IMG/VR virus record: IMGVR_UViG_3300020428_000048
Coordinates: 1-32,614 of that record
Length of the DNA stretch: 32,614 nt
Source: a virus
Direction: 5' to 3' (one strand)
A model generated the notes under the pieces. It ran no database searches, was not told the origin of the DNA, and worked only from the letters and a program-made list of their open reading frames with translations. Below, one piece after another: positions 4,231 to 18,300 of this stretch. Both the position numbers and the translations under genes were made by a program. The first letter of the stretch is position 1. The number at the start of each line of letters is the position of its first letter.

Positions 4231-6309
4231 ATGCCGTTAGTTAACTTTTCTAACCTGGACTTTGATCAGGTTAAGACAACTCTTAAGGATTATTTAAAAT
4301 CCAACTCGAATTTCACGGACTATGACTTCGAGGGATCGAACTTATCAACAATTATTGATGTTTTAGCATATAATACTTACATCACTTCGTATAATGCCAA
4401 CATGGTGGCAAATGAAGTGTTCATTGATAGTGCAACATTAAGAGAAAATGTAGTTGCATTAGCAAGAAACATAGGATATACACCAAAATCAAGAAAAGCA
4501 GCAAGAGCAACTGTTAGTTTTTTCGTAGATACAGCAGATGTTACACCAAAACCTGTTACACTAACTCTTAAGAAGGGTCCTATAGCAGCATCAAAGGGTA
4601 ATTTTGGTGGTCAATCATTTATTTTTTCAATTTTAGAGGATATTACAGTACCTGTTGTTGATGATATTGCATCATTTAACGATATTAGCATATATGAAGG
4701 TACTCTTTTACAGTCAAATTACACATATTCTGCAAGAAATCCTAATCAGAAGTTTATTTTACCAAATACTGGGGTAGATACGGAGTTAATTTCTGTTGGA
4801 GTTAGGTCAAATGAGTTTAACACTGCTTCATCCAAGTATAGTATGCACGATAATCTCTTTGATATTGATTCAACATCAAGAGTTTACTATATTCAGGAGA
4901 TAAATGATGAAAGATATGAGATATTTTTCGGTGATGGTATATTCGGAGTAGCTCTTGAAGATCAAAATTACATTACTGTTGAATATATTGCAACAAATGG
5001 AGAAGATGGGAATAGAATTTCCAACTTTACCTTTGCTGGTAAATTAAGTCATACTCATAATGCAGTTGAATATCCAATAACTTCAGGAATTTCCTTATTA
5101 TCTACTGGATTACAGTCTGCTGGTGGTGAAGTTATTGAAAGTGTAGAGTCTGTAAGGAAGTTTGCACCTAAAATATATGCTACTCAAAACAGAGCAGTAA
5201 CAGCAAATGACTATGAATCACTAATTCCAACTAAAATTTACCCAGAAACAGAATCAATCTCTGTATTTGGTGGTGAAGAGTTAGTTCCTCCTCAATACGG
5301 AAAGGTTTTTATTAGTATAAAACCAAGATTTGGTGACTTTTTACCAAATTTAGTCAAACAGAATATAAAATCCAAACTTAAAAAGTTTAGTGTAGCAGGT
5401 ATTGTACCAGAAATATTAGATTTGAAGTACTTATACCTAGAAATTGATTCTAAAATTTATTTTAATAGTAATCTAGCACCTAGTGGAACCTTCGTTGAGG
5501 GTAATGTACAAGCAAATACAACCAAATATGCAGATTCTTCTGAATTGAATAAGTATGGTGCAAGGTTTAAGTATAGTAAATTCTTGAAAATCATTGACGA
5601 AAGCAATGAAGCAATTACGTCGAACATCACAACTCTTCAAATTAGAAGAGATTTAAGAGTTGCATTGAATGCATTTGCAGAATATGCTATTGGTTTTGGT
5701 AATGAATTTTATATTAAGAGTATGAATGGGTATAATATTAAATCTTCTGCCTTTAGAGTTCAAGGAATCTCAACTGATGTGTATATTTCAGATATACCCA
5801 ACAATGATAGGGAAAATGGTGAATTATTCTTGTTTAGTGTTCCTTCTATAAACTCTACAAGTCCAACGATTATTAAGCGTAATGTTGGTAGCATAAATTA
5901 TAAAAAGGGTGTTTTAACATTGAATCCCATTAACATACTTTCAGGTAAGGTTAAGGATGGTCAAACAATCATTGAGATTTCTGCATGTCCTAAATCTAAT
6001 GATGTTATTGGGTTACAGGATTTGTATTTACAATTAGATATTGGTCAAAGTGTATTTACAACAATAGTAGATGAAATCTCTTCTGGACTTGATCCTTCAG
6101 CATCGAATTATGTTGTCACCTCAAGTTACCATAATGGTGTTTTGGTACGTAGTGGTGGACGTGACAGTAGACCCACTCAAACGGCATCTACAGCGTCTGT
6201 AACAGCACCTACAGCATCTACAGGTACTATCGCTAGTGGAAACACTAATTACGGTACTTCTACTACTACATCATCAACATCTACATCATCTCCTTCTTCA
6301 GGGTACTAA
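4231..6309 (+). CDS. 6: Baseplate wedge protein gp6
   Basis: Homologue of T4 gp6, which forms the inner baseplate ring as dimers together with gp7 and gp25. It has 692 residues against 660 in T4. The N-terminal region carries the hallmark DYDFEGSNLSTIIDVLAYNT (about residues 30-50), close to the T4 sequence around DYDFEGS. It continues with NEVFIDSATLRENVVALARN and GYTPKSRKAARA. Residues 210-250 (YEIFFGDGIFG, YITVEYIATNGEDGN) and about 315-340 (AVTANDYESLIPTKI) also match the gp6 pattern. The last 45 residues are almost only Ser, Thr, Ala and Gly (from PTQTASTASV to the end), a low-complexity tail that I do not expect in T4 gp6. It lies between gp25 (1 nt) and the gp7-like gene (13 nt). Confidence 0.93.
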   Translation: MPLVNFSNLDFDQVKTTLKDYLKSNSNFTDYDFEGSNLSTIIDVLAYNTYITSYNANMVANEVFIDSATLRENVVALARNIGYTPKSRKAARATVSFFVDTADVTPKPVTLTLKKGPIAASKGNFGGQSFIFSILEDITVPVVDDIASFNDISIYEGTLLQSNYTYSARNPNQKFILPNTGVDTELISVGVRSNEFNTASSKYSMHDNLFDIDSTSRVYYIQEINDERYEIFFGDGIFGVALEDQNYITVEYIATNGEDGNRISNFTFAGKLSHTHNAVEYPITSGISLLSTGLQSAGGEVIESVESVRKFAPKIYATQNRAVTANDYESLIPTKIYPETESISVFGGEELVPPQYGKVFISIKPRFGDFLPNLVKQNIKSKLKKFSVAGIVPEILDLKYLYLEIDSKIYFNSNLAPSGTFVEGNVQANTTKYADSSELNKYGARFKYSKFLKIIDESNEAITSNITTLQIRRDLRVALNAFAEYAIGFGNEFYIKSMNGYNIKSSAFRVQGISTDVYISDIPNNDRENGELFLFSVPSINSTSPTIIKRNVGSINYKKGVLTLNPINILSGKVKDGQTIIEISACPKSNDVIGLQDLYLQLDIGQSVFTTIVDEISSGLDPSASNYVVTSSYHNGVLVRSGGRDSRPTQTASTASVTAPTASTGTIASGNTNYGTSTTTSSTSTSSPSSGY

Positions 6310-6322
6310 TCTAATATAAACA

Positions 6323-9300
6323 ATGGCAGAGAATAGAATTCAATTTAATAACATTGTTCAGAATCAATTACCTCAATATGTAAGGGAGGAATATCCTTTA
6401 ATTGAGGAATTTTTGAAGCAGTATTATATTGCCCAAGAGTTTGATGGTGCTCCTATTGATTTAATTCAAAATATTGACAAATATATTTCACTTGACAAGA
6501 CAACAAATTTAGTTGAATCTGTTGAATTGCGTACAGAACTTCAGGAATATGATAAAACCATTGAAGTTGTCTATAATACAGGAACTGAAGGATTTCCTGA
6601 TTCTTATGGTCTTTTAAAAATTGGTAATGAGATAATAACATATACGGGCAAAACTGATTATACATTTACTGGATGTATTAGGGGATTTTCTGGAATTAGT
6701 GATTATATTTCAGATGATAATCCAGAATCATTAGTATTTGAATCAACAACTGCTGCACGACATTCAAATGGTGTAGAAATTCATAATTTAAGCAATCTTT
6801 TTCTAAAAGAATTTTTAAAGAAAACAAAACGTCAATTTTTACCACTTTTAGACGAAAGAAAGTTTGATGATCAATTAGATCAAAGCACTTTTATAAAACA
6901 ATCAAAAGATTTCTTTAGTAGTAGAGGAACAGATAGATCTTTTGAGATATTATTTAAATCTCTTTATAATAAAGAGGTAGAAGTAGTAAAACCAAGAGAA
7001 TTACTTTTTACACCTTCAAATTCAGATTATAGAGTTACTAATGATTTAATAGTTGAAGCTATTGAAGGAGATCCAACAAATCTTGAACTAGCAACCTTAA
7101 TTCAGCAACCATATGCTTTTGGATCTGGAATTGAAAAGGCATATGCACCTATAACTGCAGTTGAGACAATTGTTGCTAATGATGGTGCGACTTTTTACCA
7201 ATTAAGCATCGATGCAGGATATAGTAGAGATATTTCTGTTGATGGTGCAACTTATGGTAAGTTTTCAGCAGTTCCAAGAACTAAAAATATAGGACAAATA
7301 TCTGCAGGATCAACTTTCTTCGATGTTGATTCAACTGTTGGATTTGGAACCACTGGAGAGTTGTCAGTTACTTATAATGATGAAAGTATTGGAATAGTAT
7401 CATATAGTTCCAAATCACTAACTCAATTTTTTGGAGTTACTAATGTAACTGGAAATATTCTAGATGCAACAAGTATTGGAATTGATACCTGTGCATATGG
7501 TCAATCTACCCTTGATCCAACAAAGAGAATAAAGGTAAGAGTAAATTCAGTTATTAACAGATTAGAATATCCTGAAAATGCTCATTATTACAATGCAGGA
7601 GATACTGGTAAAATATCTGCATTAGGTAGAAAGTCTCGTAATTTTAAAACAAATAATTGGTTTTATAACAACTATGCCAAGTATAATGTAAAAAGTGTAT
7701 CTCTACTTGATGCGTCTGACCAAACATGGGATATTCTTTTAAATGTTGATCATTCATTTAAAGTAAGCGATTCAATTACAATCACTGGTCAAGATGGTGC
7801 AGATAAGGTAGGTGAGGTTACTGATATTACTTCATCAAAATCAGTAACGATTAAAGGTCAAGGTGGATTAAACACTGTAGAAAGTTATACTATTTTCAGA
7901 AATATATTAAAAGCAGCAACAGTAAATTTTGTAAAGGCAAGAGAATTTGCATGTAATATACAAAATGTATATGAGACAGATGAGAATGTATTAGTAGCAT
8001 CTTCATCACTACCATCATATACAGTTAATACTAATGATAGAACTGTTACATTTAGTGGAACTTTTGTTGGAACGGAGTTTATAATTACAACAGGATTAGA
8101 TCATGGATTATATACTGGAGATCCTGTATATTATGCACCAAATACTGTAATATCAACCATATATGATGGTTTTGGAAACCCTACTGATACTTTAGTAAAT
8201 GGTGATGAATTGTTTGGTGAGGGTTTATATTTTGCATATAGAGTAAACAGTTCAACAATAAAACTTGCAAAGAGTAGAACTGATATTTACAATGACAAAT
8301 TCGTCGAAGTTGAGAGTTCAACCACAGTTACTGATAATACTTTACAACCATATGATTTTAGAAATAAGACTCTAGAGTCTCAAAAACTTTTAAGAAAGAT
8401 TTCTGAACCTATTCATGATAGATCAGTAAAACCAGAAACAAAACCAGGTTACAATGGAATTCTGTCTAATGGAGTAGAGATACTAAATTACAAATCAGCT
8501 GATCGAGTTCATTATGGTCAAATTGATAAAATTGATGTTCTTGATCCTGGTCTTGATTATGACGTTGTAAATCCACCTTCATTATTAATTAAAGATCAAA
8601 CTGGAACTGGTGCTACTGGTAATGTTGCGGTTAGAGGTACTTTAACTCAATTAAGAATTTTAGATACTGGATTTGGATATTTGGATGTACCAAAGGTAAC
8701 AATATCTGGTGGTAATGGAACTCCTTCTTCAGTTTTAGTAAATATGAAGAATATTGACCATTCGGTAGATTTCTTTGCTGATGGTTCTTCTGCTCAAGTT
8801 GGTTTAGGCACTACAGGAACTATTGGACAGACCATTGGATTTAGTACTTTCCATAAATTTAGAAATGGTGAAAGAGTAATATACGATTCAGTCAACCAAC
8901 AAGGCGTTGGTGGAATGTCAACAAACGCAGAATACTATGTTTCTACATTTGTTGAGGAAGGTAATACAAAACAGAGTTTCACGAAAGTAAAATTATACCC
9001 AACATCAAGAGATGCATTGGCAGGTATCAATACTGTTGAATTAACTTCATTTGGTGTAGGTAAGCAATCTTTAAGATCTTTTGATCATAAATCTGTAGTT
9101 GCTGGTGTCAATGTTGTATCAGGTGGAGTTTATGAAAATAAACAAAGAAAGGTTGCTGCTGCTACTGGAATAAGCACTTCTAAAAATGAAATTATAATTA
9201 AAGACCATGATTATAAAGATGGTGAAATAATTAAGTATACTGCTGGAGATAATGGAATTATAGGTCTTACTGATGGATCAGAGTATTATGTTTTAAAGAT

Positions 9301-12300
9301 TGATGATGATAAGTTTAAATTAGCAAATGTTGGTGTTGGCACTACTAATGGTGTTGATTATTTTTATCAGTCTGGACAATATGTTGGTTTATCATCCATA
9401 GGATCAGGAACGCATACATTCAATTATCCTGATATAACAGTTACTGTATCTGGTAATGTTGGAGTTGCCTCTACTGGATTGGAAACTTTTCAAGCAAATG
9501 TTCAACCAATCATCAGAGGACAGATTACATCTGTCAATTTAGATAATCAAGGTAGTGGATATGGATCTGGTGAAATTATTAATCATAATAGAAAACCAGA
9601 AGTTACTCTTATATCTGGATCACAAGCAGAAATTCTTCCTATTGTGGTTGATGGGAAAATAACAGAAGTTGTTGTTCTCAATAAAGGTAAGAAATATAGT
9701 TCTCCTCCTGACATAAGAATCACTGGTGATGGACAAGGAGCTGCAGTAACTCCAATATTATCTGATGGTTTATTAAATTCAGTAAAAGTAATTGAATCTG
9801 GTTCTGGGTATACTCAACAAAATACTTCTGGAATAGTAGTGTTCACTGGAAGAGGTGCTGAATTTGATCCACAACTTCAAACATGGACAGTTAACCTTGT
9901 TAAGAAACTGGAAGCTTTTGTAGAAGAAGATGATGGATTTATAGAAAGAGGAACTAATAGAGGGTTTGGATTACAATATGCACACTTATACATTCCAAGA
10001 AAATTCAGACAAAATGTATATTCTGTTGATCAAGATGGAAATACTGTATGGGGACAAAAAGATTTAACTAGACAACAAGGTCAAGAGCAAATAGCAGAAA
10101 AACACTCCCCTATTATTGGTTGGGCATATGATGGACATCCAATTTATGGACCTTATGGGTATATCACAAAAGAAGGTGGTTTAGTAAGTAAGTTAAAAAG
10201 TGGTTATGTAGAAGAAGCAGTTAAAAAAACTAATAGACCATCTGTTGCTGTATTCCCACCAGAATTTTTTGTAGAAGACTTTACTTATAAACCAAAAAAT
10301 GAAGAAACAATATTAGATCAAAATAACGGAAGATTTTGCGTAACTCCAGAATATCCAAATGGAACTTATGCATATTTTGCAACCATTGATTCAATAGTAG
10401 CACAAACTGCTCCATTTAGTGGATACTTTGAACCAGTATTCCCATACTTTATTGGAAATACATTTTATGGTAGACCTGATGAATTTAACTTTAGTAAAGA
10501 GTCCAATCAAGATGAATTTGATTTAAATCAAACTGAATATTTTAGAAATACTAAACCCTATAACCTAATTGAAGGTAAAATAAAATATAAGTATCTAACA
10601 TTACCAAACAATTTAGAACAGACAGTAGATGTTAAAGGAGTTACTGCAGGTAAAATTGAAGAGGTTGGTATAATTACTGCTGGTACTGGATATAGAGTAA
10701 ATGACGAATTAGTATTTGATAATGACGGGACTGGTGGTTTTGGTGTTGCAGCAAGAGTATCAAAAGTAAAAGGAGTATCTGTTGACTCTATAAGTGTTGC
10801 TACTAGTTCTATTACTAATGTTGAGATATATCCAACAGGAAAAAATAAGTATACTCTCTACACAACTAATCCTCACAATTATAATAATCTTGATATAGTA
10901 TCAATTACTGGATTATCAACATCAACTACTGGTCTTGAAGGTGCTTATGTTGCTGGTGTTACAACCACTACATATGTATTTGCTGGAGTAGGAACCACTG
11001 GTGGTGGTGGTATAGGAACCGCAGGAGCAAGTGGAATAGTAACTCATTTTAATATTGCTGGTAGAGATCTTGGTTTTGATCAGATTAGAGAGAATGATAT
11101 TGTTGGTATTGGAACTGAAGAAGTAAGAGTAATAGAGGTTCTTAAGAATGCTTCTGCACTTAGAGTTATAAGAGGAACAAATGGTATAAGTGCTGCTCAT
11201 ACTGCAGGTGCAGTTATGACAGTTAATCAAAGACAAATAAAGATAGATTCTGGATTTAAGACGGATTATCAGTCCAAAGTAAATACGCAATATTACTTCA
11301 ACCCAGAACAAGCTGTTGGACTTGGATCTACTGCTGGTGTTGGTATTGGAACTACTATATTCTTTACTGGAATCACATCAACCAATCTTGGAATATCTTC
11401 AATTTACATTCCAACTCAAGCAGTTTATCTTCCAAATCATAATTTAGCAACAGGAGATAAAGTAACATATTCTCCAGGCACTGGTGGTCAGGGAATTCAT
11501 TATTCTGAATCGGGACATACGACAATAGGATCAACTTCAGGAGTTACGAAAGCAACTGATGGGCAAGAATTCTTTGTTGCAAGATTTAGTGATACTTTAG
11601 TTGGTTTAGCAACTGTACGAGTTGGATTAGGTACAACTGGAATTTACATTGGTCTTGAAACTGGATCAATTGGTGGTAGAAACCAAACTCCAGTATTCTT
11701 CAGAACTATTGGTGCTGGTAACAGTCATAGTATTAAAACTAACTATGTTCCAATAACAGGTGAGATTGTTAGAAATCTTGTAACTGTTGATACTGGAATA
11801 TCTACTCATGGATTACATGTTGGGCATCACGTAGATGTTTCTGTAAATGCTGGAGCATCTACATCGTTTGTTTTCAATTATGATGACTATCATAGAAAAC
11901 TTATAGTAAATCCAAGAGAATTTACTGGTGGTGATGTAACTACAACCACAGATTCAATCACAGTTAAGGATCATCATCTTGAAACTGGTCAAAAAATTAT
12001 TCATACTTCTGGTGGACCTGCTGCAGGACTAGTTGATAATAAGGTTTACTATGCAGTTAAGGTTGATAAAGATACCATTAAGTTATCAGATACTTATTAT
12101 AATTCTACTCAAGGAATTCCAGAAACTGTTGGAATAGGAACTACAGGGATTGGTGGTACCATTAAACCAATTAACCCTCCCCTAGAGGTCTACAGAGACG
12201 CTACAGTAACGTTTACACTTGCTGATGGATCATTAGGTTATGAAGTACAAGGAACTTCATATCCAGCATTCCAATTGAATTTTTATAAAGATAGTGAATT

Positions 12301-15300
12301 CTGCTATCAATATGATAAAAATGCTCTTGAGAAGAATTTTAATGTTCAAAGAACTGGAACTATTGGTGTTGATGGAACAGCAAAAGTTACTTTGACAGTT
12401 AATGAAGATAGTCCAAAACTTTTATATTATAAGTTAGATCCTGTTGAGGTAAGTAACTTACCAACTATAAAATCGGAAATAAACATTGATGATGAAGTCG
12501 ATTATAACAATCAATTTGCAACTAAAACAAGTTTATATAATGGAACATATAGAGTTTCTTCTGGAACAGGAAATACTCAATTCTCATACAGTGTAAACAG
12601 AATTCCAGAGAAAACTTCTTATCTATCTACAGATAATGCATTCATAACATATGAAACTGATTGCACTCATACTACTGGACCGATTGCACAGATTGAAATA
12701 AAGGATGGTGGTAAAAATTACTACAACCTTCCAGGAATTACGACTGTTACTACTGGTGTTGGTAAAAATGCAATTTTAGAACCATCTAGTACATCTATTG
12801 GTAAGATTAAAACAAATAAAATTAATAAAATTGGTTTTGATCTCTCTATAGACAAAACAGTTAGACCATCAGTTTCTCTACCAAATCTAATAGATATTGA
12901 ATCATTTGCTTCTTTTGATTCTATTGGAATTTCTTCTCAAGGTAGAGGTTATTCAGCTGCTCCACATATTGTAGTATTGGATGGAAAAGATAAGACTGTA
13001 ATTAATGATGTAGATCTCAAATACTCATTAGGTGATACTTCAGTAAAAATATTGAAGAATACCTATGGAATGAATAATATATCTCCAAGACTAGTCCCTA
13101 CTGCAAATACAAATGGTGTGGGAATTAGTACTGTTGGATTTAACACAACTACTAAATTTGCAACTGTAACATTAGATGTTGGATTTAGTACAGCAAACAC
13201 ATTCCCATTCGTTGTTGGTGATAAAGTATTAATTGAAGGTGTAAGTGTTGGTGTTGGATCAACAGGTAAAGGATTTAATTCATCTGCATATAATTACAAA
13301 CTATTCACCATAACATCAACAGATCCAAATATTGGTGGAGTTGGTGCTACTGTATCATACAGTCTTGATGGTGATTATAAAGAAGGTGAGGTTATAGGAC
13401 TTTATGATGATCAAAACTCTGGTGGTAGAATAATTGCAGAAAAAGCATTCCCAATTTATACACCAAAACTTAAGTTTAATGACTATGCAATTGGTGAAAC
13501 AGTAGAATCAGATACTAGTTCAGGTTCTGTTGAATATTGGGATAGGCAAAATGGAGTTTTAAAAGTTTCTACAACCGATAATTTTGTTGTTAATGAAAGA
13601 ATAAAAGGATTATCATCAAATACTGAAGGTATTGCTTCTTCTATAACAACATACAATTCTTCTTTTGAGTTAAGTCCAATAACAAGAGTTGTTAAAGGAT
13701 CTACAACTGTATCAGGTTTCTTGAATGAAGGAATTCAAAGAGTACAAGATAGTCTTTATTATCAGAACTTCTCATATGCTTTAAGGTCTGAAGTTGATTA
13801 TGATAAATGGGATGATGCAGTAGGTTCTACTAACCATACTGCTGGATTTAAGAAATTTGGTGATTATCAATTAGTTACTCCTGCTTCTGATGATTCTGGT
13901 CCAAGTGGAATGGTAGTTGGTGTATCATCTAATGCTATTGAAATTACTAACGAATTAGTTGGACTTGGAGATTTAAATTGTGTTCATGATTTTGATAATG
14001 TAAAAGAAAATGTCTTAAATCTTGGTGGTGGAATTTCTTCTGATGAAATAATATTCTCTAGTAGAATATTGACTGATTATTTTGAATCTGCAGGAAATAG
14101 GGTTCTGTTAATAGATGATATGAGTGGAATATTTAATAGTAATCCACGACCTAATGCATTTAGTACAATTGATACATTCCCATTTTTAGAACATAGATCA
14201 TTAAAATACTTTTTGTTCTATAGAGATAGGAGATTTACTGCAGAAAGAGAGTTGATGGTTGTCACTCTTACTCATGATGGTCAATATTCATACATGAATC
14301 AATATGGTGGAATTGATACTAAAGAACCTATTGGAAGATTTGATTTTGCAATTGCTGGTTTAGATGGTCAATTACAATTCTATCCTTTCAATTATACCAT
14401 TAATGATTTTGATATTGGTTTTATTGCTTATACATTAGATGATAATATTTTAGGTATAGGTACAACGAATTTGGGTGGTGTTGTTGATATTGATACAAGT
14501 AGTTGTTCTACCTATGATTCTAGTGGTGGAACAGGTATTACAACAACTTTAGTATCTGTTGCACACACATACAGATCAATGAAACTTTTAGTATCATTGA
14601 CAGATGCAAATAATGAACATCAGTTTAATGAACTTAATCTTGTTCATGACAATAGTGATGTGTATGGTGTTGATTATGGTGAACTAACCACTACAATGCC
14701 AATCACTGCTACTCCAGGATTTGGAACATATTATGCTCATATTGATGGTACAAATATGGTTGTTAAGTTCATACCAAGAAATAATGGTATTGGAGTAACA
14801 ATCAATACAATTCAAGTAGGGATACACAGCAACCATGCACAAGGTATTGGAACAGCAACTCTAAAACATGCTCTTATAGAAGCAAGAACCACAAATATTG
14901 CATCTTCTGGTAGTCCAGGTATTACAACGGTTGGTGTATATGATGCTAATTATGATGCTGCATATTTCATTCTTCAGGTTACAGACTCGACAAATAAGAG
15001 ATACGTAATGTCTGAACTCTTAATGTGTGATGATGATAATGATAAGGATGGATCAGGTCAAACTTATATGGTTGAATATGGTAATGTTGAGTCACATACT
15101 GGTTTAGGTACATTTGGAACCAAGATGCTTGGGGATACTAAAACATTATACTTCAAACCAAGAGCAGGAATTGCTGTTAGTGTAACTGCATATATGAATG
15201 CAATGGCATTTGTTGATGATACTAATGATAATATTGACTTTACTAATGGTATGATTAGAACTGGTTTTTCTCAATATGAGGGAACCGAAAATGCTATTAA

Positions 15301-18300
15301 GAGAGAATTTGGTTTAACACATGAATTAAATCCAATATTCGAGAAATACTTTACTGGTAATGATACTACTGTTGTTAATCTTTCTGCAGATACAATCAAT
15401 CTTCCAAACCATTTCTTCGTAACTGGTGAGGCAGTTAAGTATCATCACGTTGGTGGTATTACATCTGCTATTGGTATTGCACAAAGTTCTTTTGCTGGTA
15501 TAGGTAATACAACATTATTACCCGAAGATGTATTTGTTATTAAAATTAATGAAGATAAGATTAAACTTGCAAGTAGTGCTCAAAATGCATTAAGAAGAGT
15601 TCCTATTTCATTAGACCTTACAAGTGTTGGTATTGGTACAAGTCATAGATTTGCTGCTACTAATCAGAATGCTAAAGCAGTAATAACGATTGATAATGTA
15701 ATTCAATCTCCTGTTGTTGCAACAGCAATAACTACAGTTCTTGCTGACCAAGTAACTTCAATCGATGATCATCTGAAACTTAGTGGAATTACCTCATACT
15801 ACGGATCAGAATTCATTCAAATTAATGATGAAATAATGAAGATTGAAGGTATTGGTATTGGTGAAACTAATCAAATTAGAGTTCGTAGAGGGTGGTTGGG
15901 AACCAAGATTGGAGCTGCTGCTACTGGTGATCTAGTAACGAAAGTTGTTGGAAATTATAATATCATCAATAATAGTTTGACATTCGCTGAAGCACCATTT
16001 GGTAATGTTCCACTTGGTTCAACTACTAATGCACCTGATGAAAGAGATTGGAGTGGTATATCAACCAGTTCAAGTTTCCATGGAAGAACATTTATGCGTT
16101 CTGGTGTAGAAGATGAGACAAATGAAACTTACTATAGAAACTTTGTTTTTGATACTGTTTCAAATAAATTCAACGGTATTGAGAAATCATTTAGACTTTA
16201 TGATAGTGGAGAAGATGTTACTGGAGTATCTACCGAAAATGCTGTACTTTTAGTTAATGATATATTCCAATCTCCTGGTGCAAGTAATGATTATGTAATA
16301 GAAGAATCTGGTGGTATTAGTTCAGTTAGATTTACGGGAGTTGCTGCATCTATTGGAAATGATGTTAACACTGCAGGTATTCCTCTTGGTGGTGTTATTC
16401 TTTCAGTTGGTTCTACAGAGGGAGGTGGATATCAACCACTCGTAGCTGCTGGAGCAAGTGCAATTATTGTATCTGCAGGAGTTACAGCAACAAAAGGAAC
16501 TATTTCAACTATTGGTGTTGCAAACAGTGGATCTGGTTATAGAGCAGCAATAGAATCTGATATTCTAACTGAAATAGCATCTCCAGTGGGTGTTGGATCA
16601 ACAGTAATTTACCTTAAGAATCAAAATAGTGTCTTTGGATTACTTGATGTATTGAATAATGGAGATAACTGTAGAATAGGGGTAGGAACATTTACAATTC
16701 CTGTTGATATTGTTTCTGTAGGTGGAACATTTGTACGTATTGGTTCAGCTGGCACCTCTCCTCATATTATACCTGTAGACACTTCAGTTAAAGTTGCAAT
16801 AACAACTGCAACAGTTGGTTATGTTAATATTAGGGCAGAGATTAATGAACTTCAGGATGGTGAGTATATTGGTGTAGCAACTGCTGCATATAATCCAGTA
16901 ACAGGTATTACTACAATAACAACTATTGCTGAACATGGTTTAAGTGAACTTGGGTATATTAAGATTAGAGATAAGAGTCTTGCATTTAGTTGTAATGCAG
17001 GTGTTGGTGTTCATACCTATTCTGGCGGAACTGTTGGTGCTGCATTTACTGACGATGGTAATAATGCATATACTGTTACAGACGCTGCTTATGTTGGATC
17101 AACAGGTCTCTTAACATTAACTATAGGATCACATAGTTTAACCACCAGTAATGACATCTTTATTGGTGAAAATAAAATATGCTTTACTTGTAGTGAAGAT
17201 AATCATGCAACAGATCATTGTTACCCTCGTTCAACTGATCCAGCATATAATACTGGACTTGATATTCTATCAAAAACCTCTACAACCGTTACTGTTCGTG
17301 TTGGTATTGGATCAACTACAGATGCAAAACTCTATCCAAGAGAGTCTGATCCAATAAGTGATAGATGGTTACAAACAACTAATGTTAGTGCAAAATCATT
17401 TGAAGTACAAGTTCTTGATAAGGTACCTTCTACAAATCAATCAACTCATATATTCCAGTATGCACATCCTAATGCGATTATAATTGGAAAGAGTATTCCA
17501 GAATATCATGTTGGATTTGCAACTATCATGACTGGAACTGGTAATATATCTACTAACGTTAGTATAACAAATACTGAAGCAAGATTCTATTCCCAGAGAG
17601 CAATATCAGATGTTAAGTATCAAGCAGCATCTGGTTTAACAACTGTTACCACATCAAGACCTCACTCATTATTATATGGTGATGAAGTATTTGTATCTGG
17701 TATTGCGTTTACTTGTGATTATGCACCTGGAGTTAATGTTACTGGTGCAGCATATAGTGCAGCAAGTGGAATTATGACTGTTACCACTTCTGCTGGTCAT
17801 GGTCTAACAACTATTGGAACTAAATCAAGCACTGTTCTTCTAACTGGTATCGCATTTACGTGTCAATTAGACAATGGAGCATCTGAACATGTTTATCCAA
17901 GAACAACAGATCCAACATATAATGGTAATAAAGTTCTTGAAGTTTTGAGTAGCACTCAATTTGTAGTTAATGTTGGTATCTCAACTGTTCCAACATTCTA
18001 TAAATCAGGTGGACTTGCTCAACCAGCAATTATAGCACCTAGAAAAACTGATAGAGCATTTACTGGAGAACCAATTATTCGAATTGTAAGTCCAACATCA
18101 TTTGAGATTAAGAGTGGTATATCAACTAGAGAACATAATTATGCAAGAGGTGGAACGGTTGATAAAGTAACTAATCTTATATTCGATGAACCACGTTCAT
18201 ACCAAGACATACCACTATTCTACTCTTCATCTTCAGTTTCTGGAGTTGGATCTAATTCATTCGTAGATATTGTTGTTGGTCAAGGAGCAAGTGTACTCGA

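Noticed and set aside
10922-11311. 129-aa minus-strand frame inside the giant gene
   Set aside because: It is Ser/Thr/Cys-rich and reflects the biased repeat codons on the opposite strand. It is not a gene.
17151-17357. 68-aa plus-strand frame inside the giant gene
   Set aside because: A shifted-frame shadow, made of Leu/Ile/Gln runs from AT-rich codons, in the middle of an intact long frame.
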